In this document: piece after piece, positions 44,535-53,468 of the stretch
Layout: each line of letters starts with the position of its first letter
Position numbering within the stretch: the first letter of the stretch is position 1
Program-made: the position numbers and the translations under genes
Source of the DNA: Mucilaginibacter pineti
GTDB taxonomy: Bacteria; Bacteroidota; Bacteroidia; Sphingobacteriales; Sphingobacteriaceae
Direction of reading: 5' to 3'
Assembly (NCBI RefSeq): GCF_900101875.1
Contig: NZ_FNAI01000011.1
Coordinates: 1 to 64,000, forward strand
Length of the DNA stretch: 64,000 nucleotides
The notes under the pieces: generated by a model
Databases searched by the model: none
What the model saw: only the letters and a program-made list of their open reading frames with translations
Told to the model about the DNA's origin: nothing

Positions 44535-45014
44535 AAATAAATATTTATCGTGATCTGTGCTTACAAAAAGCGCACAACGGCTCTTCTTCGGCTGTGCGCA
44601 TAACTATTAACTGATTTCATTTTAGAAGTAAAAGAGTGTTTTTATTAAGCCGCAATGTTAAACACGACATTATTGATATAATTATTTAGCTTAGGATACA
44701 AATTTTTCTTCAAGCCACAGCGTAAGCTGATCTTTTTGTTCTATTTTAAATTTGTTTTCGTATTATTCAATTTTAGTTTTATAGAAAGTGCATCCGGCTC
44801 TTTCTCCGGAATGCACCTCACTAACTATTTAACTAACTGATCTTATAAAGAAGTAAAAGAGTATTTTTTATTTAGCTGAATGTTAATCATATCATTATGA
44901 CATAAACATTTAGCTAAATAATTAACGAAATTCAAAACAATTCCATATTACGTTCTTTAGTTTGATACTTATTCGGGATTATCCTGTTTACTTACCAACT
45001 GAATTATCCTTAAA
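44535..45014. repeat. Tandem terminator-like units (degenerate direct repeat)
   Basis: Two related units lie at about 44,570-44,660 and 44,788-44,885. Each has on the plus strand a hairpin (GCGCACA/TGTGCGC at 44570-576/593-599; GTGCAT/ATGCAC at 44788-793/811-816), then TAACTATT, then GAAGTAAAAGAGT and an A/T tract. On the minus strand the hairpins are followed by T tracts, so they act as tandem terminators behind the TlpA gene. No protein gene is supported here. Confidence 0.6.
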
Positions 45015-46298
45015 TCAAAAGTCATTGTCTGCCTTTTTTATAGTAATCATCTTCAGATTTCTTTCAGCCTCTTTCAAGGTTAACCCGTATGGAAATAGTT
45101 CAGAATTCAGTGCATTTAAACTCTTAAAATCAGAGTGAAAATGCAAATTAATCAACCCGCTTATATTGGTTTCATCAATTATTGGAGGCAAGTTTTCATT
45201 ATTATTGAGATAATAAATAAAATCATAAACGCTACCGCCTCTTAAAATTTTATCAGATACAGTTGGGTCATGAAGATTATTTTCGTTTATATTATCAGTA
45301 GTTAAAAGTCTTTTATTATTTCCATTTACAACGAGAGTTAGACATTTAACGCTTCTTTGTTCTGTAGTTACTTTTATATGGAAAAAACTTTCAATGTCAT
45401 TTAACATGTGTTTGTAGGCCCCTAATCGACTTGTATCTTTTCTAATTAGTTCATAACAAAACATTTTTTGGCTTTTTGAAACATTACTATCTGGAAATAC
45501 TTTTTTTTCTAAATCGGATGGCGTGACTAAAAACCTATTTTGGGGAAATTGCAAACTGTTTAGACCTAACGAATGTCGTATCAGCATAGCGAGAGTTACA
45601 TTCGTCGCATGAATTCGAATGTTATTGTTCTCTTTCTTTGTGCCTATCGAAGTGGGTAGGCCTGGTTGATAGTAGGTGAGCAAAGATTTATATTCATAAA
45701 TCGGTAATTCTCCGTTGCCATTTACGAATAAAGGTTTACCACTGTCGAACTGAATATCGTCATTTTTGTATTCTGAAAAATCGGCTGCGCCAGTCGCCCA
45801 AATTTTATCTATGTTTTTTGCGTTTAAGTCCGTCTGAGAAGTAGCCCCTAAGTAGATGCCATCAGGATTTATCCATACAATATGCGGTAAGAGTTTGTTG
45901 GGGAAAAGTTTAGAAAGTTCAACATCTTCAAGAGACATCGCTAATTTCAACCCGGCAATTTGTTTGTGTGTTTTTAAAAAGGCATTGATCACATTTTCCT
46001 TTTGATTTGTAACAGCAATTATTTTTATTTTATCTGGGAATCTTCTCTGTAACTCAACAGCGTGAGGCATTTCATCAAGACAGGCACTGCACCAAGTACT
46101 CCAAAAATCTAATATTAAAATTTTTCCTTTATAATCAGATATTTTTGAAGTTTTACTTTGTGAGTTTATAAGCCTATCTATTCTGACATCTGGCACTTTC
46201 TCGCCTATTTTAAGTTTTTGTAAATTTGTTATTGATTGTGAATTTACATTTGCTGAGAAAAGTAAAGTTCCTATAGTTAGGATTATATTTTTTTTCAT
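45015..46298 (-). CDS. TlpA-like thioredoxin with DUF3738-like C-terminus (cluster C)
   Basis: A 427-aa exported protein (signal MKKNIILTIGTLLFSANVNSQ). The thioredoxin domain carries FWSTWCSAC and cis-Pro LPHIVWI. The C-terminal domain (about 190-427) aligns in layout with the cluster B protein, ending LFPYGLTLKEAERNLKMI. It starts 1 bp after the SusD stop codon, so it is a fixed last gene of the uptake module. Function as for the cluster B protein: disulfide handling at the outer face is inferred, not shown. Confidence 0.85.
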   Translation of the reverse strand: MKKNIILTIGTLLFSANVNSQSITNLQKLKIGEKVPDVRIDRLINSQSKTSKISDYKGKILILDFWSTWCSACLDEMPHAVELQRRFPDKIKIIAVTNQKENVINAFLKTHKQIAGLKLAMSLEDVELSKLFPNKLLPHIVWINPDGIYLGATSQTDLNAKNIDKIWATGAADFSEYKNDDIQFDSGKPLFVNGNGELPIYEYKSLLTYYQPGLPTSIGTKKENNNIRIHATNVTLAMLIRHSLGLNSLQFPQNRFLVTPSDLEKKVFPDSNVSKSQKMFCYELIRKDTSRLGAYKHMLNDIESFFHIKVTTEQRSVKCLTLVVNGNNKRLLTTDNINENNLHDPTVSDKILRGGSVYDFIYYLNNNENLPPIIDETNISGLINLHFHSDFKSLNALNSELFPYGLTLKEAERNLKMITIKKADNDF

Positions 46299-46299
46299 G

Positions 46300-47655
46300 T
46301 TAATTTTGATTCATTCCACTTAACTGAACGACTTTATTTGGCAAGGGAAAGGTAAATTTGGCATCATTGGGAGTTAGCATGTAATTCTTTCCATCTACTA
46401 TTCTCGTTAGAGTTTTAGAGAATGCTGTTTCTTTGTTCAAACGTCTGAGATCCGCCCAGCGTAGATTTCTGAAAACGAGTTCTTTCCGCCGCTCTTCCAA
46501 GACTGACCTTAGAGCAGTTGACGAATCGTTTGCAGTAATTGGGTTGAATGTTCCTGTTTTCCATCTTTTTAACAAAAGTGAATTTAACTTATCCATTGCA
46601 TCTGATATATTCCCCGTCCTCGCGGCACATTCAGCATAGATCAAGTAAATTTCGTCCGTCGCAATTCCTCCAAAACAGACCCGAGAGCCGTCATAACTGC
46701 CCTTAAAAGTAATATTACCTATACCTCCGTTTTTATAAAAGATAGTCCGTCTCAAGTCGTTATTATTATATAGCGCATATAATTCATCACTCACCCTTGC
46801 GTAGCTTGTTCCGTAGGCAGTTAATTGGAATAAAGTTGCATGAAACGTCACCTCATCATTGTAACGGCTTATCGGATAAGCCGCAGAAGCTGAAAGATTA
46901 TTAAAATCCACTAAAGTCGGGGATAATTTTAAGCAGGCGTTCGCAAAAACCAATGCTTGTTGGTAATCCCCCATTAACAAATATGTCCTGGCCAGAAGGC
47001 CATTTGCAGCAGCTTTATTAGGGGTAGTTTTGAAATCAGATGTTAATGGCAGCAACCCGACTGCTTCCTGAAGGTCTTGTAAAACCTGTGCATAGGACTG
47101 CTTTACAGTAGCTCTTGTCGATTTATCCGTGATGTCAGGCGTAAGCCTAATCGCTATTCCTAAATCAGCAGCAGATGTGGATTCGTCATAAGGTTTGGCA
47201 AACTCCTGTAATAGCTGGAGAAAAGAATAAGCCCTAAAGAACAAAGCAGCCCCTTTAATACTGTTCCATTGTGTTTGAGTGGATGCTGTTGGTGATATTG
47301 TTTTGATGGCATCGAGCACAAGATTGGTATTGAAAACCACTTTATAAGTTAGCGTCCAATCGTTTCGATCATTATCATTAAACAAATCCCTGCCCCATAT
47401 ATAGAGATTAGCAGAGGTTGGTTGTGCCTGGCTTAATGTCTTCCATTGGCTGTCTGAAAGATAAAAGTTATCTGAGCCTATTTCACCCGCAGATGCCGAT
47501 TGCTGGTTCATGGTATTGGTATCATAAAGCAGCAATTTTAGATTTTCCAAATTATCTTTTGGCAAAGCCAGCGCATTATTCGGCTTTTCATCAAGGTATT
47601 TTTTACAACCTGCCTGACTAAGCAGCAGGATGATGAATATTAAATATTTTTTCAT
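46300..47655 (-). CDS. SusD/RagB surface lipoprotein (cluster C)
   Basis: A 451-aa lipoprotein with lipobox LLSQAGC followed by KKYLDEKPNNA. The RagB/SusD helical pattern (GAALFFRAYSFLQLLQEF, GLLARTYLLMGDYQ) and the C-terminal ERRKELVFRNLRWADLRRLN block are clear. It lies 21 bp after the SusC stop and 1 bp ahead of the TlpA gene. Confidence 0.93.
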   Translation of the reverse strand: MKKYLIFIILLLSQAGCKKYLDEKPNNALALPKDNLENLKLLLYDTNTMNQQSASAGEIGSDNFYLSDSQWKTLSQAQPTSANLYIWGRDLFNDNDRNDWTLTYKVVFNTNLVLDAIKTISPTASTQTQWNSIKGAALFFRAYSFLQLLQEFAKPYDESTSAADLGIAIRLTPDITDKSTRATVKQSYAQVLQDLQEAVGLLPLTSDFKTTPNKAAANGLLARTYLLMGDYQQALVFANACLKLSPTLVDFNNLSASAAYPISRYNDEVTFHATLFQLTAYGTSYARVSDELYALYNNNDLRRTIFYKNGGIGNITFKGSYDGSRVCFGGIATDEIYLIYAECAARTGNISDAMDKLNSLLLKRWKTGTFNPITANDSSTALRSVLEERRKELVFRNLRWADLRRLNKETAFSKTLTRIVDGKNYMLTPNDAKFTFPLPNKVVQLSGMNQN

Positions 47656-47676
47656 GACGTTCTATTTTTTTGATAA

Positions 47677-50600
47677 CTAAAAGGATGTTTTAACTCCAAA
47701 AGAAAGGCTGTAAGAAGGGGGCAGGTAACCGGAGGCAAAATCCGGGTCTACACCTGATTTAGTCGCTTTCCATAACATACCTAAATTCCTTGCATAAATA
47801 TAAAATTGAAGGTCGCTCAGTTTTAATTTCTTAATTAAAGAGATTTTAGGTCGATAACTTAAATTCAAATCCTGTAAACGGATGTTATCCGCCTTTTCTA
47901 CCAGAATGGATGAATTGCTGTAGAAATCATCTCTTTCATAGCTATTATCATCAATTGTAGGCATTGATGGAACGGAGGTATGTAACTCATCACCGGGCTT
48001 TTGCCATCTAAGCGCAAAATCGCTGTTCCCAAAACCGTTATTATAAAGAGAATAGTATGAAATTGATGTCTTTCGGAAATAATAGCCCAATCGGTAAGTA
48101 ATATTAATATACAAGGAAAATCCTTTGCAGGAAAAAGTATTGGAAACCGAACCAAAGAATGGAGGCAAAGCCGGCCCATTATAGACTAAATCATTTAAAG
48201 GGGTTTTACCGGTAATTGTAGCATAATCCTTACTTGGAACTCCATTAACAATGCCCATTGGTTCACCAGTTTGGGGATCAAGGCCGGCCCATTTATAGCT
48301 TACAATATTATATACCGGCTGTCCAAGCACTGGCGAAACACTCAATCCTGAACTAATGATACTGCTGCCGTTGGCCGAAGTATTCTGATAAGCGGTTATC
48401 TTGTCCCTGTTGTAGCTGAAAAGGAAGCCGGTTTGCCATTTAAGACCTTGATCGATATTCTTGGTAGTCAGCTGCAAATCAAAGCCATTGCTTTTCATAT
48501 CAGCCACATTCCTTGTAATTAGCCCGGTAGGTATCCCAACCGTAGGGTCAATAGGCTGTCTTCCAATAAGGTTACTGCCTTTTTTCTGATAATATTCCAG
48601 GCTACCTGACAATACATTATTTCTTGTTCCAAAGTCGAGTCCCAGATTAACAATGCCGATCTTTTCCCAACTTAGATCAGGATTTGGGTAGGTAGATACA
48701 ATGGCATACGGCTGATTATTCAATCCGCCGGAAGTTTGCAACAGGGAGGCTACCGCTGTTAGATTTCTTGACAGGTTGCCATTAAATCCATAAGTTAACC
48801 TCAGTTTCAGGTAATTAACCCAGCCTGTCGGATAGAATTGTTCATTGTGAATGTTCCATCCCAAGCCAGTAGACCAAAGCGGAACGCCCTTCTGATTACT
48901 GTTAACCCCGAATAAGTTCGATTCATCTTTCCTCCCGCTTGCAGAAAATATGTATCTGTTATCATAGGTATAGGAGGCATTTGCATAAACGGATGTATAT
49001 CGGTTAGTGAGATAAGAAAACGAAGTACGGTCTGGTATCCCTTGTAGATTTCCGCTGTCATAATACTGCGGAAAACGGCTAACATGATCTACGGGAACAC
49101 TCGTCAGGCCGCTTTCATTATATCCATAGGTGGTTGTACCATTACTATTTGTCCGTATCTGCCTTATTTCGCTGCCAGCCAAAACATTTAGATCATTTTT
49201 ATTCCACCTGTGATTATACTTTAACTGCAAACGACCAGTTTGAGCCGCCTGGTAAGTATTGTTAGTGGTAAGTATCGCTCCTTTAGGCAGAGGAAATGTT
49301 AGATTTCCGCTGCCATCATCCTGCGTAAACCGGTTTACAAAATCTCTTACGTAATAGGAATCCTTGCTGTACAGATCTGTAAATTCTGTAGCCTGGTTTT
49401 CATACTGGTATTGGGCCTGTAAAGTTAGACTCTGGTTAATCAAATAATCTCCATTAAAACCTAATAAGATATCTTTTAGATTAGTATTGTTTTTTCTTTG
49501 ATTAAAATCATCCAAGGGTCTATACGTCCAATCAAGTAAGCCTTTCGATTGAGCATCAGTTATAAAAGAGGTGCGGTAATCAGTAACGATGGCTGACGGA
49601 TTGCCTTCAGCATCAGCAAATTGAGCATAGGGATATAAGCTTTTTGATAAGGCGGACGGTAAGATGGCTGTATAGTCCGGCCTCCCTAACTCATTGGAAG
49701 ATCGCGTGTAAGAAATTACCGGATTGATCTTTATTTTATTGCCAACATTAAATGTATTATCTGCCCGCACACTTAACCGGGCGTATTTGTTTGCCAAATA
49801 GTCGGAATTATGGTCATAGCCGAGTGAGTAATAATAGGTTGACCTGTCGCTACCACCCCGCGCGTTCAGGGCGTACTGCTGGTTAAAACTGCTTTGGTAC
49901 AAATACTTTTTGAAATCATTTCGAACGTCAAGTTTTCCCAATGCATTTAATTGGTTATTCAATTGTGCCTGTGTAATGTTGCCGTCCCTTTGATTGATCA
50001 TCAATTCGACTGCGGGAGTAAGTGGTGGATGGGTAGGGTCATTTTCAGCAGCATCATAAAACCCATTTGAAAATAAATATTTCTCCACACCGATAAAGTC
50101 TTTTGAAGACATCATGGGAATTTGGAAAACATTGGGTCTTTGGCCAACAGTTACATTAGCGTTGAATGAGATCTCCGTCGGGCGATTTAGTGCTCCTTTT
50201 TTTGTGGTGACTACGATCACGCCATTTGCCGCCCGAACGCCCCAAATTGAGGCTGCTGCCGCATCTTTTAAAATTGTAACGCTTTCAATGTCATTTGGAT
50301 TGATACTGCTAATATCACCATCATACGGAAAGTTATTTAATACGATTAGTGGCTGCGCATCTGCATAAATGGTGCTCAACCCCCTGATATTAATCCTCCG
50401 CTCCGTTGTTCGCTCGTCGAATGACACACCACTTGCGATGCCCTTTAACCTCGAAATGATGTCAGTAGTAACACTTGAATTGATAGCTTTTTCATCAAGC
50501 CTTGTAAAGGAACCGGTGGCGCGCTCTTTCGGTATTGTTTGGTAGCCGGTACTTACCAACACTTCATTTAATTTACTGCTTAATGAATGAAGTACAATGT

Positions 50601-51243
50601 TTTGATACGGCAAGTTATCTTTAACAGTAATAGTATACGCTGCATAACCAATAAATGATATTGTAATTTTGTCCTCCGTCTGTGAACTGATACTAAACGT
50701 TCCATCGTCTCCTGTAACAGTCGAAGTATTTTGTGTATTATTCTTTATTGTTGCACCAGGCAAAGGTGCTCCGGCAGTATCGGTTACTTTGCCTGAAACG
50801 TGGATAGGGATCGCCAAGGCGGTTTTGATCTTATCGAAAAAGGAAGGTTCTTTCTTTGAAATGACAATAGACTTATCTTCAATAGAATATTCCAAAGACT
50901 GGCCCTCAAAGATCTGTTTGAGCACACTTTTAAGATCGGCATCTTTAACCTGAATACTAACGGGCTTAATATCCTTTAAGACATCATCTGAAAAAACAAA
51001 GTCATAGCTGGTTTGAACACGTATCTGATCGAACACTTTCTGAATCGGCACCTTTTTTTCGGACAAAGTGATTTTCTGTGCAAAAGTGCTTGCACTTACC
51101 TGTAGGATAGCTATCATCAATAGTAGCGTAGTAAGCTTCATAACCAGCAGGATTTTAGCTGTACAGCGTGGTGGCCGCACAAAATTTTTAGGGTAAAATT
51201 TGTACATTTGTATGCATTGGTTTAATGCGTTGTGCCTTTTCAT
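47677..51243 (-). CDS. SusC/RagA TonB-linked receptor with STN domain (cluster C)
   Basis: A 1188-aa receptor; Met35 (51141), which begins a clean signal peptide (MKLTTLLLMIAILQVSAS), may be the real start. The STN domain (about 55-135), carboxypeptidase-like repeat (HVSGKVTDTAGAPLPGATI), plug (KDAAAASIWGVRAANGVIVVTT) and barrel are in standard order. The STN-repeat junction (SFFDKIKTALAIPI) is nearly the same as in the cluster A receptor, so the two are recent paralogues. It works with the adjacent FecR/sigma pair. Confidence 0.93.
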   Translation of the reverse strand: MKRHNALNQCIQMYKFYPKNFVRPPRCTAKILLVMKLTTLLLMIAILQVSASTFAQKITLSEKKVPIQKVFDQIRVQTSYDFVFSDDVLKDIKPVSIQVKDADLKSVLKQIFEGQSLEYSIEDKSIVISKKEPSFFDKIKTALAIPIHVSGKVTDTAGAPLPGATIKNNTQNTSTVTGDDGTFSISSQTEDKITISFIGYAAYTITVKDNLPYQNIVLHSLSSKLNEVLVSTGYQTIPKERATGSFTRLDEKAINSSVTTDIISRLKGIASGVSFDERTTERRINIRGLSTIYADAQPLIVLNNFPYDGDISSINPNDIESVTILKDAAAASIWGVRAANGVIVVTTKKGALNRPTEISFNANVTVGQRPNVFQIPMMSSKDFIGVEKYLFSNGFYDAAENDPTHPPLTPAVELMINQRDGNITQAQLNNQLNALGKLDVRNDFKKYLYQSSFNQQYALNARGGSDRSTYYYSLGYDHNSDYLANKYARLSVRADNTFNVGNKIKINPVISYTRSSNELGRPDYTAILPSALSKSLYPYAQFADAEGNPSAIVTDYRTSFITDAQSKGLLDWTYRPLDDFNQRKNNTNLKDILLGFNGDYLINQSLTLQAQYQYENQATEFTDLYSKDSYYVRDFVNRFTQDDGSGNLTFPLPKGAILTTNNTYQAAQTGRLQLKYNHRWNKNDLNVLAGSEIRQIRTNSNGTTTYGYNESGLTSVPVDHVSRFPQYYDSGNLQGIPDRTSFSYLTNRYTSVYANASYTYDNRYIFSASGRKDESNLFGVNSNQKGVPLWSTGLGWNIHNEQFYPTGWVNYLKLRLTYGFNGNLSRNLTAVASLLQTSGGLNNQPYAIVSTYPNPDLSWEKIGIVNLGLDFGTRNNVLSGSLEYYQKKGSNLIGRQPIDPTVGIPTGLITRNVADMKSNGFDLQLTTKNIDQGLKWQTGFLFSYNRDKITAYQNTSANGSSIISSGLSVSPVLGQPVYNIVSYKWAGLDPQTGEPMGIVNGVPSKDYATITGKTPLNDLVYNGPALPPFFGSVSNTFSCKGFSLYINITYRLGYYFRKTSISYYSLYNNGFGNSDFALRWQKPGDELHTSVPSMPTIDDNSYERDDFYSNSSILVEKADNIRLQDLNLSYRPKISLIKKLKLSDLQFYIYARNLGMLWKATKSGVDPDFASGYLPPSYSLSFGVKTSF

Positions 51244-51315
51244 TTCCAGATGGGTCAGGCACCTCGCGGTTTCGTTAATAGTTTGTTTAAATTATTAGGA
51301 TAGCCACGGCTTAGC

Positions 51316-51341
51316 CCAGGATCGATTGCTTTCGATCCTGG
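51316..51341. other. Hairpin between anti-sigma and SusC genes
   Basis: CCAGGATCGA (51316-51325) pairs perfectly with 51332-51341; T's follow on the plus side (antisense to the operon). On the operon strand it is a stem without a T tract and could set the anti-sigma/receptor expression ratio or stop antisense transcription. Confidence 0.6.
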
Positions 51342-51371
51342 CTTTTTTCAGGGTTATCTTTGCGGTATAAT

Positions 51372-52535
51372 CTACTCTTTTACGATAACCCTCCTTTCCT
51401 CAACAACGAAGTGAACGGCCTTAGTCTTACTTAGCATTTTCAGTACCTGGCTGATATTTTTAAAGCGGGAGATCTTTCCTGTAAATGTTTTTGATTTGAC
51501 ATCTCCCTCATAGGTTACTTCGATATTATACCATCTGGATAATTTCCGCATGATACTTTGGATATTCTCTTTGTTAAAATCAAAATCGCCATTTTTCCAT
51601 GCCACCGTTTCTTCAAGATTGGCATCACTGATCGATAAATTACTATTGGTTAAAACCGCTTGCTGGCCCGGTCTTAGGACTTTAACCACATTATCAGCCG
51701 TTTCAGTTACCTGAACACTACCCTCCAAGAGGGCTGTTTTAATAACAGGTTCGTCGTCATAAGAATTGATATTAAAGTGCGTACCTAAAACCTGTACCTG
51801 CTGTCTATCAGTTATGACAATAAAAGGATGTGCTTTGTCTTTGGCAATCTCAAAATAAGCTTCTCCCGCTAATTTAACCTCCCTTGATTTTAACGCAGCG
51901 AATGAAGCCGGAAAAGTCAGCGATGATGCGGCATTTAACCAGACATGGGAACCGTCCGGCAAAACGACTTGGTATTGTTCGCCTCGTCCGGTTGATAGGG
52001 TGTTGCTTTTGGTTTCTCCGGTGGCATTGTTATTTTTAATGGAATAAACCAATTGGCCATTGGCCGTTTTGGTAATCGTTACGCCAGCCTGTACAGCAAG
52101 TTTGCCATTAAGGGCTCCCGATAATATAATTTTCTGACCACCTGCAAGTGTTAAGGTCGCAGTATTTTTACCGGGAGTTATATCGTTTACTGCGTTGTCG
52201 GCAAATTGATCAGTTTGGCGCTGTTGTATAAGAAAGTAACCCCCGAATGATAAGCAAAGGATAACGGAGGCCGCTATTAAAATGCGTGTCCATTGTGGAT
52301 TTTTAGTTTTGTTAGCCGGAATGATATTTGGTTGTTCAACCGGATTGATCCGACTGTGGATGCGCCCGAAGACCATTTCCCGGTAAGTTTCTTTTTGCTT
52401 TTCATCCAGGTTGTCGATATACCCCGCCTTTTTCTCAAATGCATTATACAATAGATCCAACTCCTGCATTTCTGCTTCCGTGGCCAGGTCATTTTTTAAT
52501 TTCTCAATTAATTCGAATAGTCTTTGCTGGTTCAT
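51372..52535 (-). CDS. FecR-family anti-sigma factor (cluster C)
   Basis: From the Met at 52535 the protein has 387 aa (an upstream ATG at 52556 adds seven). The cytoplasmic N-terminus (about 1-80), membrane span (ILIAASVILCLSFGGYFLI), periplasmic FecR domain (LPDGSHVWLNAASSLTFP, VLGTHFNINSYDD) and C-terminal DUF4974-like domain (NKENIQSIMRKLSRWYNI) are all visible. The sigma gene ends 70 bp upstream of its start. Confidence 0.9.
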   Translation of the reverse strand: MNQQRLFELIEKLKNDLATEAEMQELDLLYNAFEKKAGYIDNLDEKQKETYREMVFGRIHSRINPVEQPNIIPANKTKNPQWTRILIAASVILCLSFGGYFLIQQRQTDQFADNAVNDITPGKNTATLTLAGGQKIILSGALNGKLAVQAGVTITKTANGQLVYSIKNNNATGETKSNTLSTGRGEQYQVVLPDGSHVWLNAASSLTFPASFAALKSREVKLAGEAYFEIAKDKAHPFIVITDRQQVQVLGTHFNINSYDDEPVIKTALLEGSVQVTETADNVVKVLRPGQQAVLTNSNLSISDANLEETVAWKNGDFDFNKENIQSIMRKLSRWYNIEVTYEGDVKSKTFTGKISRFKNISQVLKMLSKTKAVHFVVEERRVIVKE

Positions 52536-52605
52536 AGCGATGCTTAATACCAACAAGTCGCACTTGTCGGTAAAAACCGCTATTCAAAAAGTGTATTTTT
52601 TGCTT

Positions 52606-53199
52606 TTATTTTCGAAGAAGGTAAAAAAACACCAAAGCTATCTCTAAATGATATTCTTTAAAGTCTTTTTCCAGAATGTGCATGGCTTTACTGATGTGTT
52701 TTTCAACGGTACTTACCGAAATACTCAATTTGGATGCGATAGATTTGTTGGAAAGATTCTCCATTCTACTCATAAGGAATACTTCCCTGCATTTTTCCGG
52801 CATTTTTTGTGTTGCCCGGTCTATCTTTAGCGCCAGTTCCTTGACTTGCATCTCATGTTCGGGAGTTAAGCTAAGTACGCCGTTTTGGTTGAGGACATTA
52901 TCGACGTATTTGTTATGGATATATTGTGAGCGGAAAATATCAAATATTTTATATTTCAGTGCATTTTTAAGATAGCCATCCAAAGAGTATGTTATTTTTA
53001 GACTTTCTCTTTTAATAAAAAGGCTCACAAAAAGGTCTTGTACCACTTCTTCCGCTGCCTCTGTTGAATCAAGACGTTTGTAAGCGGTATCTAATAAAAC
53101 AGTCCAATAGCGATTATACAGCTCCTTGAACGCAAGTTGATCGCCAGACCTTAAAGAGTCTGCCAATTCCTGATCGGTAAGTGTAGTGTAAGCTGCCAT
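52606..53199 (-). CDS. ECF RNA polymerase sigma factor (cluster C)
   Basis: From the Met at 53199 the protein has 197 aa (the frame runs to 53241 with a non-conserved leader). Region 2 (FKELYNRYWTVLLDTAYKRL, AEEVVQDLFVSLF) and region 4 (MPEKCREVFLMSRMENLSNKSIASKL with an HTH) define it. It heads the minus-strand order sigma, FecR, SusC, SusD, TlpA. Confidence 0.9.
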   Translation of the reverse strand: MAAYTTLTDQELADSLRSGDQLAFKELYNRYWTVLLDTAYKRLDSTEAAEEVVQDLFVSLFIKRESLKITYSLDGYLKNALKYKIFDIFRSQYIHNKYVDNVLNQNGVLSLTPEHEMQVKELALKIDRATQKMPEKCREVFLMSRMENLSNKSIASKLSISVSTVEKHISKAMHILEKDFKEYHLEIALVFFYLLRK

Positions 53200-53468
53200 T
53201 AACCCGGTTCCAAACTGCAATTTACAGAAACTTAACAACAATTTAAAAACAACATAAGGTAAAGCCTATTTAAGTAGGTTTGAAAGTTGTTGTTTGAAGT
53301 TATTGCATTAATGTCTCCCTTTTCGACCAGAGATTAGAAAAGAGTTTATAAATAATGTCTTCATATCCTCCCGATTACGCATTCATTTATAGGCGTGTGC
53401 ATGGAGCAGCCAGAAATAGCGGTCGCATATGATGTTAAATTTTATAAATCACTTCGACTGTCGTAATA

